The notes under the pieces: generated by a model | The model's database searches: none | Told to the model about the DNA's origin: nothing | Seen by the model: the letters and a program-made list of their open reading frames with translations, nothing else | Translations under genes and position numbers: made by a program | In this document: positions 12,085-12,416 of the stretch, in pieces | Layout: each line of letters begins with the position of its first letter | Numbering within the stretch: the stretch's first letter is position 1 | NCBI GenBank assembly: GCA_937898525.1 | Contig: CALCBC010000090.1 | Location: forward strand, 1-12,416 | Origin: an uncultured Sphingomonadales bacterium | Lineage (GTDB): Bacteria > Pseudomonadota > Alphaproteobacteria > Sphingomonadales > Sphingomonadaceae | Length of the DNA: 12,416 nt | Direction: 5' to 3'

Positions 12085-12416
12085 TCAGTAGTGAACCCTG
12101 ACGGTGACGGTGTCGGCGTAAGTGTCCGGCGCGAAGTTGGCGCTCGGGACGGTCACGTAGACCGTGTGCGCCTTGTCCGCACCCGTACCGATTGCCGAGA
12201 CGCCGTTGCCGACGCTGCTGGCGGTCGCCGTGTCGCCCCAGACATCGCCGGTGGACCCGGGGGTCGAGCGCAGCTGGTAGACGACCTTGTCCGCGTTGCT
12301 GCCGGTGCCGGTCATCTCGCCCGCGCCGTCGGTGCTGGCGTTCGAAGGGGCCAGGCCGATGTTGTACGGCGTGGTCTTCGTGCAGTTGACCGTGATCGTG
12401 TTGTTGCCGTCGATGT
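12085..12416 (-). CDS. SCPU-domain pilin, C-terminal part (cut by window edge)
   Basis: The last 109 residues of a spore coat U domain protein, running off the right edge; the start is outside the window. The visible part reads TITVNCTKTTPYNIGLAPSN (6-25 of the visible part), YQLRSTPG and finally TVTVRVHY, the standard SCPU C-terminal half. As the first gene seen in the operon, upstream of chaperone, usher and tip, it is most likely a CsuA/B- or CsuB-type pilus subunit. An internal Met at 12315 is not a start. Its sequence parallels the tip adhesin's second domain with no gaps. Confidence 0.88.
   Translation of the reverse strand, partial: IDGNNTITVNCTKTTPYNIGLAPSNASTDGAGEMTGTGSNADKVVYQLRSTPGSTGDVWGDTATASSVGNGVSAIGTGADKAHTVYVTVPSANFAPDTYADTVTVRVHY
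12085..12416 (-). repeat. Copy 2 of duplicated SCPU domain DNA
   Basis: Partner of the repeat at 8048-8379, same strand, 4037 bp apart. Identity is strongest in the final 30 codons and around the GTTCGAAGG word (12340 and 8303). The repeat may continue beyond the window edge. Recombination between the two copies would delete chaperone, usher and most of the tip gene. Confidence 0.65.

Noticed and set aside
11081..12091. 336-codon plus-strand frame over usher and chaperone
   Set aside because: It crosses two well-supported minus-strand genes and has a Ser/Arg-rich translation without motifs.
1..12416. CRISPR array, tRNA, rRNA, insertion sequence or prophage genes
   Set aside because: No regularly spaced repeats, cloverleaf-like segments, transposase or integrase motifs were seen on either strand.

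Overview
The window is G+C-rich, with strong third-position G/C bias and long antisense open frames over almost every gene. The gene families (a zwf with GDLSQRMLLPSL, SCPU/Csu-type pili, a TonB receptor paired with a PepSY protein, AlkB beside an iron-containing redox enzyme) suggest an alphaproteobacterium, most likely a sphingomonad (Sphingomonadaceae or Erythrobacteraceae). This placement is inferred from protein resemblance, not from a marker gene. No rRNA, tRNA, transposase, integrase or CRISPR array was seen.

Layout. (1) Positions 69-2849, minus strand: yjbQ, then a transglutaminase-like protease-fold protein, then zwf (glucose-6-phosphate dehydrogenase, entry to the Entner-Doudoroff/pentose phosphate routes). 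zwf has its own candidate promoter and a LacI-type palindrome just before its start codon. (2) Positions 2871-4430, plus strand: an AlkB-type dioxygenase, divergent from yjbQ across only 21 bp, then a heme-oxygenase-fold iron-containing redox enzyme of unknown substrate. (3) Positions 4553-8054, plus strand: a TonB-dependent receptor whose end overlaps a PepSY-TM membrane protein. This is a typical outer-membrane uptake plus inner-membrane reductase pair, probably for an iron chelate. A tandem 11-bp repeat and an ATTAC/GTAAT palindrome lie upstream. (4) Positions 8048-12416, minus strand: a Csu-like archaic chaperone-usher pilus operon read right to left as pilin (cut by the window edge), PapD-like chaperone, FimD/CsuD-like usher and a two-domain tip adhesin. 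The genes are tightly packed, with a 5-bp gap, a 53-bp overlap and a 4-bp ATGA overlap.

How the genes work together. The pilus genes form a complete secretion and tip module: chaperone, outer-membrane pore and tip. The tip's second domain is a close paralogue of the pilin, aligning without gaps over the visible 109 residues. The TonB/PepSY pair likely serves metal acquisition. The redox enzyme and AlkB both use non-heme iron, but no direct link is shown. The least characterised element is the iron-containing redox enzyme. The most informative regulatory signals are the palindrome before zwf and the repeats before the TonB receptor. I found no unmistakably new multi-gene system.
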